From: Dryocosmus kuriphilus
Taxonomy: Eukaryota > Arthropoda > Insecta > Hymenoptera > Cynipidae
Direction of reading: 5' to 3'
DNA length: 64,000 bases
NCBI GenBank assembly: GCA_038277395.1
Contig: CM076190.1
Coordinates: 247,423,256-247,487,255 of the forward strand
In this document: positions 44,870 to 56,374 of the stretch, in pieces
Position numbering within the stretch: position 1 is the first letter of the stretch
Layout: the number at the start of each line of letters is the position of its first letter
Program-made: the position numbers and the translations under genes
Notes under the pieces: generated by a model
Told to the model about the DNA's origin: nothing
Database searches by the model: none
Seen by the model: the letters and a program-made list of their open reading frames with translations, nothing else

Positions 44870-46375
44870 TGCTTTTGTCCATTGAATTCCTTTGAATTCA
44901 TTCAATCTCTTAGAGTTCATTGAATTCCTTTGAATTTATTGAATCTCTTAGAATTAATTGAATTTCTCTAAATTCACGGAATCCTTTTCAGTGCATTGCA
45001 TTGTTTTGAACTGACTGAATTCCTTTGCACCCTCTTTATATCAATGAACTCTTTTGAATGTATTGAGTTTATATAAATTCAATGAATTCTCTTAAATTCA
45101 ACAGATTCTTCTGAATGTGATGTACCCTTTTAAATTTGACCAATTATTTCGAACACAATTAATACTTTGAATTCAATTTATAATTCTGAATTGTTACACT
45201 CATTTGAATTCACGAATTCTCCTGAATTCAATAAATTCTCTTGAATTTAATGAAATATTTTGAACTCACTGGATTCCCTTGATTTCAATAACTTCGTTTG
45301 AATTCAACGAATTCTCTTGAATTAATAAATTCTCTGGAATTCATGAAATCTTTTGAATTCATGAAATCTCTGAAAATGAAAGAATTCTCCTGAATTCATG
45401 AATTCTCTGGAATTCAATGAAATCTCTGGAATGATCTTGAATTCAATGAATTCTCTTAAATTCAAAGAATTCTTTTGAATTTAATGGAATATCTTGAACT
45501 TAATGGATTCCCTTGATTTCAATGACTTCTTTGAATTCCAATTGTGGTAGAAATTTGTAATTTTATGTGAAAAAAAGAGAAAAAGTACAACTAACTTTTT
45601 AAGATCATCATTTTTCGTTTTTTATTGCCGGAAAATTGTATTTTTAATAAAGAGCTCGCTTTGAAATCTTTTTAATTAACTTAATTCCTTTAAATTAATT
45701 AAATATCGTCAAATTCAATGTATTCCTTTTAATTTATGTAATCTCTTAGAAATCGTTGAATTTCTCTGAATTCATTGAATTTTTCTAAATTGATTGAACT
45801 TCTCTGACTTCTTTGAATTTTTCTAAATTCATTGAATTTCTCTGACTTTATTGAAGTTTCCAAAATTCATGGAATTTTTTTGAAATCTTTGGAATTCAAT
45901 GAACTCCTTTGAATTCAGTGAACTGTCTTGAAGTTAGTGAACTATTTTAAACTCAATCAATGCTTTTAAACCTCATGAATCCTTGAGTTCAATAAACTGT
46001 TTTGAATTCTTACATTCTTTTGAGTTCAATGAATTTTCTTGAACTCAGAGGATTCTCTTGAAATCAATAGATTCTCTTGAACTTAAAGATCTCTCTTGAT
46101 TTAAAAGAATTCTTTTGAATCAAATGAATTCTTTCTAGTTTAATGAATTCTCTTAAATTCAACGACTTCTCTTGATTTTAATGAATTGCTCTTGAATTTA
46201 ATGAATTCTTTGAACTTTATGAATTCTCTTCAATGTACTCATTTTTTTGAATTAAAAGAATTATTTTTATTTTAAAGAATTCCTTTGAATCTAATGAATT
46301 CTCTTGAATTTAATGAATTCTCTTAAACTCAGGGAATTCTTTTAAATTCAATGAATTCTCTTGAGTTCAATTTAT
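44870..46375 (+). repeat. CAATGAATTCTCTTGAATT short tandem arrays
   Basis: Two arrays (44870-45540 and 45680-46375) of the same about 25-bp family as 37171-37570, separated by a partial A/G stretch (TTTGTAATTTTATGTGAAAA, TTTTTTATTGCCGGAAAATT). No gene seen. Confidence 0.85.
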
Positions 46376-46657
46376 TGTAGAAATTTGTAATTCCGCATGA
46401 TTAAATAAGAAAAGCTTTAACTCACTCTTGCAGATCTTAAATGTTCGTTATTTATTGTCGGAAAATGGTATTTTTAATAAAAAACTTAGATGTGAAAGAA
46501 AATTGAGCACTTCTGAACAGTTTTAGGTTATGTTAGTGTCTTTATATAATAATAATTATAATTATAAATATGTAATATGAGCGGAAATAGGAATGAAAAA
46601 TCCATAACGAATTCAATATATTTAATCTTTATTTATGAAAAAAAAGTTATTGTATGG
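46376..46657. repeat. Unit G and 3' flank of the second duplicated gene copy
   Basis: TCGTTATTTATTGTCGGAAA, AATGGTATTTTTAATAAAAA and AATTATAATTATAAATATG. From about 46560 it aligns with 7735-7850 of the first copy (ATCCATAACGAATTCAATAT versus ATCCACAACGAATTCAATAT), up to the transposon insertion point. Confidence 0.75.
46628..46633 (-). promoter_or_regulatory. Candidate AATAAA polyadenylation signal, copy 2
   Basis: It occupies the same place as 7814-7819 in the first copy. Here the 2.7-kb transposon lies between the stop codon (49716) and this signal. Confidence 0.45.
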
Positions 46658-49388
46658 TTAAGGGGGTCCTCTACTCTCGAGAACCGAAATTGAGAGGTTT
46701 TTTTGGGAATTAATTGTGAAGGATCTACTGAATGGATTTTGAATTTTTTTTATTTATTTCAAAGGTACATGTTTCGACATTTAAACTTTATAATTGAAGA
46801 TGATAAAAAAAAGTCCCCGCGACCTTAAGACGTCATTGATGATATCGATTTTAAACTGCATGGGTCCCGCTCAAGTAACGATATGGCCAATTGGGTAATC
46901 TGAAATCCAAAAGTCAAATTTCTTTTTAATCGTAGTTACGTTGGATATGTTTTCCCGAGACAGATTTTTTTTATTTTGCAATTTGTAAAAGTTATGTAAT
47001 GATTTAAAAAAGAAAATTTTTTTACGTCATTTTTTGACCTATTAAAGGCTATAAAAACGGAACAAAATAAAATTTTGAAAATCGTACTCGGGAAAACATA
47101 GCGGTATGTTTTCTGAATAATTTAAAAAAAAATCATTTAAATCGGACCAATACTTTTATGAAAAGTCTTACTCGGCAGCTAAAAAAACACTACTTTCGGG
47201 AAAACGCGTTTAATGATAAAGTACTGGATTGTCGTAACTTACGAGTTAATCTGCTATACCGGGGCCGTACAGCTCTCCTTCCTCATCACGCTGAAGTTCT
47301 TGGAAGTCGACATTCTTCTCCGTCTGATCTATTCGGGCCTGTTTTGCCGCGCCACTCGCTCTGCGTTCGGAGCGATCGATACGTTCCCCGTCGAGTCGAG
47401 TAGCACATGTTGCAGCTTCAGTCCCCAAGGTAATTCCCATCACCTCCATAGCTTGCAACATCGATGAAAAACCTTGGTTGAAAATACTGACTGCCAAATA
47501 AGTCGCAATATTGACCACCTGCCTGCCAGAATGCAAGTGTTTTGGCGCTAAGGCCCAAATGCCACTATTCAGAGACTCATTGCTGTTTTGGGTGTGAGCT
47601 CCTAAGCATCTTTCTAATAAATCATTAGATGATAGACTTTCGTAGATGGGTTTCAATAGTTTTACGATGGAAGGAGCGATGGGGATCCTGTCATGTTCGA
47701 AAGTCTCTAAAGTTCCTTTTGTCTCGGCCTGACGCCACTTGCACCAACTGTCCTCGCCGGAGGGACACTTTGAGTGTTGGGGATTTTCGTTCGTTGACAA
47801 GCAGTGTTCGAGGGAAGCCCAGATTGCATTTTGCATATTTTCTACGGAATTAGAGTTCCTCCGAATCGCCAGCCCATAAAATTTCGTTAATTCGCCGATT
47901 AATTTGTCCGTCAGCTTTCCCTTTCCCTTCCCGCCGATACCTTTGTTTTCTTTCTTCAGTTTTCTCAATCTCGTTCCCATACGCTTCTCAACGTGCCCGA
48001 CGCATTCCTTCTTCCGTACGATTATCTCGTCCCCATATGGTTTCGAATCCATGATTCCTTTGAACGTCTTGCTGTCGCCGTCACCTATATACTGTATGTA
48101 TTTCACACCGTGCTTCTCAACTGACGCTTGGAACATTTCTACGATAGCATCAATTTCCATCTTCCCAGGACTGCCTGAATGATTGATGGAACAATCTTTC
48201 TCATGGTTTTCATACCATTTCTCGAATTCCTCGGTGTTTGCGTCCATCGATTTTTTTTGCATGATACATGTTTGGCAAAAGCTTGATTTGACCACCGTGT
48301 CTACTACCTTCCCACTGAAACCTCCAATAAGAGTAGCGACGCCGAATAAGGAAGAGAAACCTCACTTCTTCCAGGTACCATCTCCCGAAACAGTAAAATT
48401 TTCGGCTACGTTCCCATTTTGTGCGTTCATTTCTTTCTCCTCGTTTATAGCGATCCGTAACACGGAGTCATAGACAGCAGCTGCGGCGATTTCGACGATA
48501 TCAAGGCACTTATAATAGGTACTATTTGCTATTCCAGCGCAAATATCCATGAAACCGCAAAACTTATTCAACCCCTCATGTCCCACACCAATGAAACGAA
48601 ACACGAATACCAACCGGCGGTTCACTTCGTAAGCGCCATAAATTTTAGGACAGTTCGACACAGATTTTTCTTCACACTTGTCGCAGCGGATAATAAGTTT
48701 AAATCCCGCCCCACGACTGTCACTTCGGAGAAATTTCACTTTCCCGTGGCACGTTTTGCAGACAACGTTTTCCGAAATAGCAGCAAAGACGGAAACAAAC
48801 TCAATGAAGAAATAAGAAAAAGCCGCAGAAATTGCTGCTCCGAACGACCGCCTACCTCTCAGTTTTCGCGCTGACGCGCTTGCAAATTCGGTACCGCACT
48901 CGTCCAAAAAGGGGCTATTATTCTTTCTCTTTTTTGCGCGGCCAGCGATGCGAGAATAGCCCTTCATTTGCTTACCCTTTCCATCCATTTTGAATCAAAA
49001 AAACTCCGAAACAGTGACTTTTACCGCTTGAAACGACTGAGATGCGACCGGCTCGAAATTCGATTGAATACTGAACTTAAACGAGAAGCCGAGATAAAAA
49101 TAAACACAGGAAGCTATTCACAGATGCTCACAGATTCATGAAATGTCCACAACGGACCGGTGAATTCTGTAGGCAATGGTTTTTACCTAGAAAAAGGCCG
49201 TCGTGGCGCGCCGCGCTTTGTTTCTCGAAAACGGCCAGAGACGGGTACCTTTCGGTTCCCAGAAACATGGAAAGGAATGTGATTTTCACGAAATCCTTTC
49301 AGTGGCGTATTCTCAGATACATATAGATTGAAATTAGCAAAAAAAGAAATCGATTTTTTGAAACCCAGAGAGTAGAGGACCCCCTTAT
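46658..49388 (-). mobile_element. Mutator/Kolobok-like DNA transposon
   Basis: Inverted ends: GGGGGTCCTCTACTCTC at 46662 and the same 17 bases read from 49384 on the other strand. TTAA precedes the left end and TTAT follows the right end, compatible with a 4-bp TTAA-type target duplication that has since mutated. The homologous unoccupied locus (near 7840) runs through the same place without the element, which confirms it as an insertion. It carries one transposase gene. A TTAA target plus G-rich termini suggests Kolobok; the protein resembles the Mutator-like transposase domain family. The superfamily is uncertain. Confidence 0.85.
47246..48988 (-). pseudogene. Mutator-like transposase, one nonsense codon
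   Basis: The frame is 580 codons from ATG at 48988, broken only by TGA at 48364-48362 (codon 209), where relatives have Arg after GTWKK; CGA to TGA is a single transition. A zinc-ribbon-like cluster (Cys77, Cys80, Cys102, Cys105) may bind DNA. Candidate catalytic residues are Asp203 (SGDGTW), Asp302 or Asp304 (YIGDGDSKTF) and Glu470 (TQNSNESLN). Other family words are CVGHVEKRMGTRL, GGKGKGKLTDKLI, HSKCPSGEDSWCKW and IYESLSSNDLLERCL. The C-terminal tail is basic and then acidic. No frameshift is seen elsewhere, so the copy may be fairly young. Catalytic assignments are inferred from the family pattern. Confidence 0.87.
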
Positions 49389-49715
49389 AAAGTTTTGAGT
49401 ACAATATTAAGAACTGAATCAGAACAAAACCAATTATAGCCCGGGCTTGAGGCAATGCAGGGTCAAACCCGGTCCAGTCCTGGAACAAATTTGGCGCTAC
49501 CATGGTTTGAAAATTCATGAAACCAATCTCTCAAAATCATGACTCAAACATGGCGCAAAGCTGGCACAATCGTGGCTGAACATGGCGCAAAGCTGGCACA
49601 ATCGTGGCTGAACATGGCGCAAAACTGACTTAATCATGGGACACGCATGACGCAAACCTGTTTGCACCATAAGTCAAACCTGGTGCAAACCTGGCCCAAA
49701 CTTGGCATCCTTAAT
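49389..49715. repeat. 3' flank and about 20-24 bp tandem repeat, copy 2
   Basis: 49389-49440 matches 7845-7890 (AAGTTTTGAGTACAATATTAAG versus the first copy, differing slightly). The tandem array of CATGGCGCAAAGCTGGCACA and AATCGTGGCTGAA words follows. The array has been shuffled relative to copy 1, including a perfect local duplication near 49545-49620. Confidence 0.82.
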
Positions 49716-50119
49716 CTAATTTGGATAAGGTAAAACTTGATTATTTTCAGGACGGCCATGTAGAAATATATGGCGAGTCATTCTCTGCAAGGCGCTCTCG
49801 GCATAATGAACGTTCTCTTCCTCCAAATATTCATTAAAGAACCGCAGATTTAGAGGATCCTCGGCCGGAATTGGTACATGGTGGTTGTCGGTAGCGTTTA
49901 TCTTAAATCTTTCATAGGGATTCACTTTAGTATTCATGAATGGACGTAATTCACTACGAAAAATTGCACCAATGATGTACTTGTTATCACCTTCCCCCTC
50001 CACTGCTACCTGAAAAGGGCCAATTGGTAAAACTCCAGTTCCGCCTGTAGGTTCTTCGTAGTATTGAGCATCAAGATGGAAGGAGGGGGTTGGCAGATAA
50101 CATAAGTCTAAAACTAATT
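49716..50119 (-). CDS. Terminal exon of an unidentified protein, copy 2
   Basis: Open for 133 codons to TAG at 49716, beginning at the minus-strand acceptor TTTTGCAG (50120 upward) with the same two leftover bases (AA) as copy 1. Residues include LPTPSFHLDAQYY, GPFQVAVEGEGDNKYIIGA, NPYERFKINATDN, VPIPAEDPLNLRFF and EYLEEENVHYAESALQRM. By eye 34 of 133 residues differ from copy 1, with no indel or stop. Synonymous changes are few (about a dozen). Conserved blocks alternate with variable patches. The function is unknown, and no domain is recognised. The transposon 330 bp downstream would disrupt its 3' UTR. Confidence 0.6.
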
Positions 50120-50300
50120 CTGCAAAAGGAAAGTATTTTTAGCGAAATAAAAGAATTTCGATATGCTTCAAGAGAGATTTTGGAAGATTTCAAGGATTCC
50201 TAAGAATTATCTGTGATTTTGAGGGACTTCAAAGATTTCTAAAGATTCCAAGGATTCAAGGGATCTCTAATTCTTATTTCAAAGAATTTTCAGAAACTCC
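50120..50300 (-). other. Intron 3' end, copy 2
   Basis: Aligns with 8632-8815: GGAAAGTATTTTTAGCGAAA, AGAGAGATTTTGGAAG, ATTCCAAGGATTCAAGGGA. Homology fades into satellite B. Confidence 0.5.
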
Positions 50301-53270
50301 AAGGATTTTGGGGAATATAGTGATTGCCAGAAATACAAGGTATTTCAAGGAGTTCACAGGAATTTAATTAATTGGAGAATTTCAAAGAATTAGAAAGAAT
50401 CCATTGTGTATGAGTAATACAGAAAATTCAGAGAAATTCAACGAATTCGTGGAATTCAGGGAATTCGGTGAATGCAGGGAATTCGGTCAATTCAGGGAAG
50501 TCGGTGAATTCAGAGGATTCGGTGAAATCAGAGAATTCAAGAAATTAAAAAGAATTAATTGAATTCGCGGAATAAATCAAATTCATATAAATTCAACGAA
50601 TTCGTAGAAGTGAAAGAATTCAATGAATCCGAAGCATTTGAAGAGTTCCAAGTAAACCGAGGAATTCTAGAACATTCAATTAATTCGAAAAGTTTAGAGA
50701 ATTAAGAAGGATCCATTGAATTCGAGGAATACAGTAAATTCAGAGAAATTCAACAAATTCATAGATTTCAGGAAATTCGATGAATACGAAGGGCTTGAAG
50801 AGCGCCAAGTAAGCTGTGGAAATCAAAAGGACTTAATTAATTGGAGAGACTCAGAATAAAATGCATTCACTCGATTCGAAGAATACAGCAAATTCCGAGA
50901 AATTCAACGAATTCGTTGAATTCAGGGAATTCGATGAATCCGGAGGAATTGAAGATTTTCAAGCAAACCGAGGAATTCTAAGGACGTAATTACTTGGAGA
51001 AATTCGGAGAATTAGGAAGAATCCATTGAGTTCGAGGAATACAGGAAATTGCAGATAAATTCAACGAAATAATTGAATTCAGGGAAAATTCGATGAATCC
51101 AAAGGATTTGAAGATTTTCAAGTAAATCGAAGAATTCAAAGGAAATTAATTGCTTGGTGTAATTCAGAGAACTAGAAAGAATCCATTGAATTCGGGAAAC
51201 ACAGCAGATGCAGAGACTTTCAACGAATTCGTTGTACTCAAGGAATTCGATGAATCCGATGGAATTGAAGATTTTCAAGTAAACCGAGGATTTCCAAGGA
51301 ATTCAATTACTTGGAGAAATTTAAAGAATTAGAAAAAATCCATTGAGTTCTAGGAATATAGGAAATATGGAGAAGTTCAACGAATTAGTTGAATTCAGCG
51401 AAAATTCGATGAATCCAAAGGATTTGAAGATTTTCAAGTAAAGTGAGGAACGCAAAGGAATTTAATTAGTTGGAGAAATTCATAGAAATAAAAATAATCC
51501 ATTGATTTTGAGGAGTACAGCAACTTCAGAGATATTCAACGAATTCGACGAATCCAAAGGATTTGAGCAGTTCCGCGTAAACCGAGGAATACAAAAGGAA
51601 TTAAATTGGTTGGAAAAATTCAGAAAATTAAAAAAAAATCCATCATGCTTGAGGATTAGAGCAAATTCCAGTAATGCAACAAATTCGTAGAAGTGACAGA
51701 ATTAATTGAATCCGAAGGATTAGAAGAGTTCCAGGTAAACCAAAGGATTCCGAGGAAATAAATTAATTGGAGAAATTCAAAGAATTATAAAGGATATAAT
51801 TTTAGTATAATTTCAGAGGATTCGATGAATCCGAAGGATTTCCAGAGTTCCAAGTATCCATTGAGTTCGTGGAATACAAAATATTACACAAATTCAACGA
51901 ATTCATGAAATTCTGGGTATTCTTTGAAGACAAAGAATGTGAATGGTTCCAAGTAAACCGAGGAACTCCGAAGAATATAGGTAATTGAAGAAATTGAAAG
52001 AACTAGGAAGAATCCAGTGAATTCGAAAAATACAGAAAACTCTGAAAAATTCAAGGAAATCGTGAATTTCAGGGAATTGGTTGAATCTGAAGAGCTTTGA
52101 AAGTTTCATGTAAACCAAGGAATTCCAAGGAATTTAATTAATTGGAGAAATTCAGAAAGTTAGGAACAATCCATTGAATCCGAGAAATACGGAAAATTCA
52201 AATAAATGCAACGAATTCGATGAATTCAGAGAATTGGATGAATCCGAAGGATTTGAAGAGTTCTACGTAAACCGAGGAGTTCAAAGGAACTGAATTAATT
52301 GGAAAAATTCATAGAATTAAAAAGAGTCCAACGTGTTCCAAGAATAAAGCAAATTCAGAAAAATTCAACAAGTTCATGGAATTCAGGGAATTAGATGAAT
52401 CCGAAGGATCTGAATTCCTACAAGAAACCGAAGAATTCAAAGGAATTTATTAGTTGGACAAATTTAAAGAACTAACAAGAATCCATTGATCTCAAGTAGT
52501 ACGGAAAATTCAGCGAAATTCGGGGAACTCGTGTAATTCAGAGAATTAGATGAATCCGAAGGGTTTCAAGAGTTCCAAGTAAATGGAGGAATTCAAAGAA
52601 ACTGAATTAATTCGATCAATTCAGAGAAGCAAGAAGTATCCATAGAATTCGCGGAATAAAGCAAATTACACAAATTACACGAATTCGTGGAGTTCAGGGA
52701 ATTCGATGAAACCTAATGACTTGAAGAGTTCCAAGTAAGTCGAGGAATTTCGAGGAGTCTAATTAATTGTAGAAATTAAGAGAACAAGAAGAGTCCATTG
52801 AATTCACTGAATACAGCAAATTCAGAGAAATTCAACGAATTCACGGAATTCGAGGCCATCGGTGAATTCGACGGATTCGAAGAGTTCCAAGTAAATCGAA
52901 GAATTCCGAAGAATTTAATTAGTTGGAGAAATTTAAAGACTTAAATGGAAGCTACTTAATATGTGAAATACAGTGAATTTACAGAAATTCAATGCATTCG
53001 TGGAATTCAGAAAATTCGCCGATTCCGAAAGATTTTAAGAGGTTCAAGTAAAACGAGGAACTCCAAGGAATAAAACAAACTCCGAGAAAAAGTGTAAGGA
53101 ATTAAAAAAAATTCCAAATATTCAGCGCAAGTGAGGAATTCTAAGAAATTCAATCCATGCGAGGAGTTTCAACGACTTAAATGTATGCGAGGAATTATAA
53201 AGAATTCAGCGAATTCAAGGGAACTAACCGAACTCGAACAATGAAGAAAATTCTAATAATTTGTTCAGAA
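50301..53270 (+). repeat. Satellite family B array
   Basis: About 19 units of the family B type, in the same orientation. Several local duplications of short words occur (for example GGGAATTCGGTGAAT repeated at 50459-50515). No coding frame. Confidence 0.92.
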
Positions 53271-53785
53271 TGCTTTAAAATTCTTTAAAATTCCTTTGGA
53301 TTCATTGACGTCTTCTCGAATATCTTGAATTGTTTTGAATTTATTAAATTTTTTTAAATTCATTGAATTCTTTGAATTTCCTTAAATACTTTGGAATTTG
53401 GAAATTCGTTCAAATTGTTGAAATAATTTGGAATTTGGAAATTCCTTTAAGTTTTTGGAAAAATTTGGAATTTGGAAATTCTTTTAAATTTTATATTCCC
53501 ATGAAATTTCTCAAATTTATTAAAATTCCTAAAATAACTTGGAGTTTAGAAGCTCCCTGAAATTTTATAATTTCGTGGAATTCCTCAAATTCCTTGAAAC
53601 TCCTTGAAATCACTGGAATAATTTGGAACTTGAAAACTACTTGAAATTTTGTAATTTCGTTCAATTCCTCCAATCCGTGGAATTCCTTGAAATTTGTTAA
53701 AAATTCTTTGAAATGCTTCCAATTCATTAAAATTCCTCAAAATTTCATTAAATGAAACTTAAAAAAGAACTTACGGAAAATGACG
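53271..53785. repeat. Degenerate GAATT-rich repeat
   Basis: TTTGGAATTTGGAAATTC and AATTTCGTGGAATTCCTCAA words. It again lies immediately before a unit E copy, as at 20091-20980 and 31621-31939. Confidence 0.72.
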
Positions 53786-54270
53786 AGCGAAATAAGTGAA
53801 AATAATTTATATAAGTTATTATTTTAATTATGTAACTTTATGTAAATTGAGAAAAAAGTTTGCTTTTATTTAATCAATTTTGGATAGGAAATAAATAAAC
53901 TGTAACTGAAAATGAATATTATGTAAGTTATAAATATTACTATATTTACCAACAGAATTAGTGAAAATCACTAAAGTGAAAAACAAAATACCAATCACTC
54001 TCCTCATTTTTTGTAACTAACTAATTTTCTAGAAAATGTTTCAAGATAATGAAAATTCGTTATCTTATTCATCCGCCTAATTTATTTATAGTTCGTTAAT
54101 GTATTTTTACCTCCACTAAAATAACAAAAATAGTTCAAATTTATGACCTTATTTTTTTAAATTAGTACAAGAAAACGTTATTAATACACAATGGAAAAAT
54201 TAGTTTCCCCTTAGACACTGATAAGACTTATCTTAACTGAAGCAATTTCTGTTTATTCCCTTATCCTCGC
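53786..54270 (+). repeat. Dispersed unit E, copy 3
   Basis: ATGTAACTTTATGTAAATTG, ACCAACAGAATTAGTGAAAA, CCAATCACTCTCCTCATTTT and CAAATTTATGACC match the copies at 20985 and 31940. Confidence 0.87.
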
Positions 54271-54489
54271 CTGAAAAAAAATCACTTAAAAACATTCCAA
54301 ACTTTTTATTGTAAAATATTCTTAAGTGCCTTCAAATTTATTAACAATTCCCCAAAAGTCACTTAAAATCCCTTGAAATCCTTTAAAGTTCCTCTGAAAT
54401 CCGTTAAAATTCATTAAACCCATTCAAACTTGTTTGAAATCTCTTGAAAATCCTAAAACTCTTTTGAATTCCCTTCAAATTCTTTATAT
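54271..54489 (+). repeat. Dispersed unit D
   Basis: TTTAAAGTTCC and TCTTGAAAATCCTAAAACTC words of the D type. The register ends near 54485, where the G+C-rich island begins. Confidence 0.65.
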
Positions 54490-54898
54490 CATTGATATAC
54501 GCGGCTAGCATAGAGCGAGACTTTGTTCCTTTTCCCTTTTTATTAAAAGAAAGAAACCCTCTCGCAGACGACATTTATTTCGCCCGTCCACACACTTTGT
54601 TCTACAATAACTTTAGGCATTAAAGTAACTAGGATAAGTGAACCACGTGAACCTGGAATGGGACGTCGGTTGAGGGAAAACAAGAGTCCTCCCTTGCCAT
54701 GGGGTAGTTAAGCTCACAAACACGAGTTTTTCCACCTCATGATAAAGAGGGACTACGAAATTACCGCCAGGGCGACAGCCCTCGTTGTAGGGAGAGCCGC
54801 AAGCGACAAGCGCTGAGAAGACCCGACGCGCGCACTCCCTCTACCGCGCTCTGCGACCCTCGCGGACGACGTCTACGCATTTTGCGATTATAAAAGGG

Positions 54899-54906
54899 CG
54901 AGTTTT
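54899..54906 (+). promoter_or_regulatory. TATA box (TATAAAAG)
   Basis: A strong match to the core-promoter consensus, in G+C-rich sequence where it is not expected by chance. GGCAGTCGTTTAGG starts about 25 bp downstream, a plausible initiation region. It would drive the 55373-55906 frame. Confidence 0.55.
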
Positions 54907-55372
54907 CCCATAGAACGGCAGTCGTTTAGGGACGGAATACCAGCTCCAACAAATCCTCTGGTTGGTACCCAATCGGAGGATCCCGGCTTAGGTTGGAAAT
55001 CCAAACCTAGAACAGGAGCTAACTGCGAGACCCGGCAGCCGATAGTCAGAATAGATATAAGACTTGTATACAATCTGGAAGTATACAAAAAGTATCAAAA
55101 GGAAAAAAATGGTAAATCCTAATTAAGTTCCGAATTTCTTTTCTCTGCCCCCCTCCCCCACTTTTTTCTGCGCATCGGCTGGCATACCAGTTGACCTGTG
55201 CCCGTCCAAACTCTTCCCAACAGGGTTGGAATACCAAACCCCCCCCCCCCCCCCCCCTATTTCTTTTAATCACGCTCCTTGCAAAACGAGAAAAAATAAA
55301 ACACAAGGGAAATGGGTATTGCAGGAAGGATCGATAAGCGGTAGGAAACGGAGGAGGCTAGGGCCAAAGAGA

Positions 55373-55906
55373 ATGACCAACCGACGGCGAGACAAACGAC
55401 GCAGTCTCGAATATCTATCACGGTACACGTTGGAAGCGCCGGGTTACATCACAGGACCCATCTGGCCGACATTTTCAGGGCGAACTCTACAGTACAGAGG
55501 CGCCACCACCGCACTACGACGTGTCGTCGCGTCAGACCTCCGGTACGAACAATATCGGACACGTGGTCTCCCCTTTATGAACCCTCGTTCAGAGCCCGTA
55601 TCGCTACCGTTGCCGGGCTTTAGTGCAAAGAGACTACACCACACCGGGGGGCAGCCGACCCTGACAAGCGAGGCTGATTTAGAGGCCATAGGGCGTTTCA
55701 GTCTCGATATTCCCACCGAAACCCATATCACAGACGAGGAGGTGGAATGGATTTCTCTCGAGTTCGGGGAACCGTTTCTGGTATATCCCATTGCCCCAAC
55801 CCCGATCCCTGACGGCAAACCTCGACCTGCCGACCCCGAAATAGAGCGAATGCTAAACTCCTTAGTAAACCAAATCCCTCTCCACAGCGCTCGAGTGAAC
55901 CCGTAA
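55373..55906 (+). CDS. Unidentified basic and proline-rich protein
   Basis: 177 codons from ATG at 55373. The frame is open upstream to 55226 without an ATG. The N-terminus is very basic (MTNRRRDKRRS, with GRKRRRLGPKR just upstream in the same frame), suggesting nucleic-acid or nuclear association. The middle includes GYITGPIWPTFSGRTLQYRG, TRGLPFMNPRSEPVSLPLPG and TSEADLEAIGRF. The C-terminal part is acidic then proline-rich (THITDEEVEWISLEFGEPF, YPIAPTPIPDGKPRPADPEI). After the stop, another frame continues in the same style (SSPIHRALLERPPPLTHL, DPNHTHPVVSTCPTPVTPDR, to 56223), so a one-base frameshift near 55905 may have cut a longer protein. I know no match. Confidence 0.45.
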   Translation: MTNRRRDKRRSLEYLSRYTLEAPGYITGPIWPTFSGRTLQYRGATTALRRVVASDLRYEQYRTRGLPFMNPRSEPVSLPLPGFSAKRLHHTGGQPTLTSEADLEAIGRFSLDIPTETHITDEEVEWISLEFGEPFLVYPIAPTPIPDGKPRPADPEIERMLNSLVNQIPLHSARVNP

Positions 55907-56223
55907 CGTCATCCCCTATCCACCGAGCTCTGCTCGAACGCCCCCCTCCACTTACCCACTTGTCCACCAGGCTAATCGTGGGATCCCTCGACCCGAATCA
56001 CACTCATCCCGTGGTTTCTACCTGTCCGACCCCGGTTACTCCTGACCGTGACATCCTGGAGATCCCCCTCTCTTTGTCCCCCATCGGCTACCCCTCGCCG
56101 AAAACTCAGAGGAATCCCTCCGTTCGCCCCTCGCTCGGTCACAGGTTCTCATCAGGAGACATTTACGATACTGAACGTAGAGTTATTAAGATTACTTTTT
56201 ATCGAGTAACATCCGCCATATAA
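55907..56223 (+). pseudogene. Possible frame-shifted continuation of the 55373 protein
   Basis: Open in a different frame from about 55910 to 56223. The composition is rich in Pro, Ser and Thr (LLERPPPLTHLS, IPLSLSPIGYPSPKTQ). It has no ATG of its own near the start. The similarity of style to the preceding frame is the only reason for linking them. Confidence 0.35.
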
Positions 56224-56365
56224 TCTTTTAGAGTTGCTCTCTTTTTATTTTGTTTCGAAATTTATTAATAAGTAGTTTCATGCATTCTCACCGATCCTTA
56301 GAATAAACTAAAATACAGCCGGAGAACTGCCTTTTGCTTATCCCCCCCCCCCCCCCCCACACGCG

Positions 56366-56374
56366 TATATAAAG
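56366..56374 (+). promoter_or_regulatory. TATA box (TATATAAAG)
   Basis: It lies 160 bp before the ATG at 56530, just after a C-run of about 18. The core is good, but the surroundings turn A+T-rich, so chance is harder to exclude than for the first box. Confidence 0.4.

Noticed and set aside
47158..48473. Plus-strand frames 47158-47467, 47629-47853, 47904-48182 and 48183-48473
   Set aside because: They are antisense shadows of the transposase on the minus strand, which has recognisable motifs.
55226..55372. Extending the 55373 protein upstream to 55226
   Set aside because: That start would be TTG, and the upstream codons read through a C-run as poly-proline. The first in-frame ATG is at 55373.
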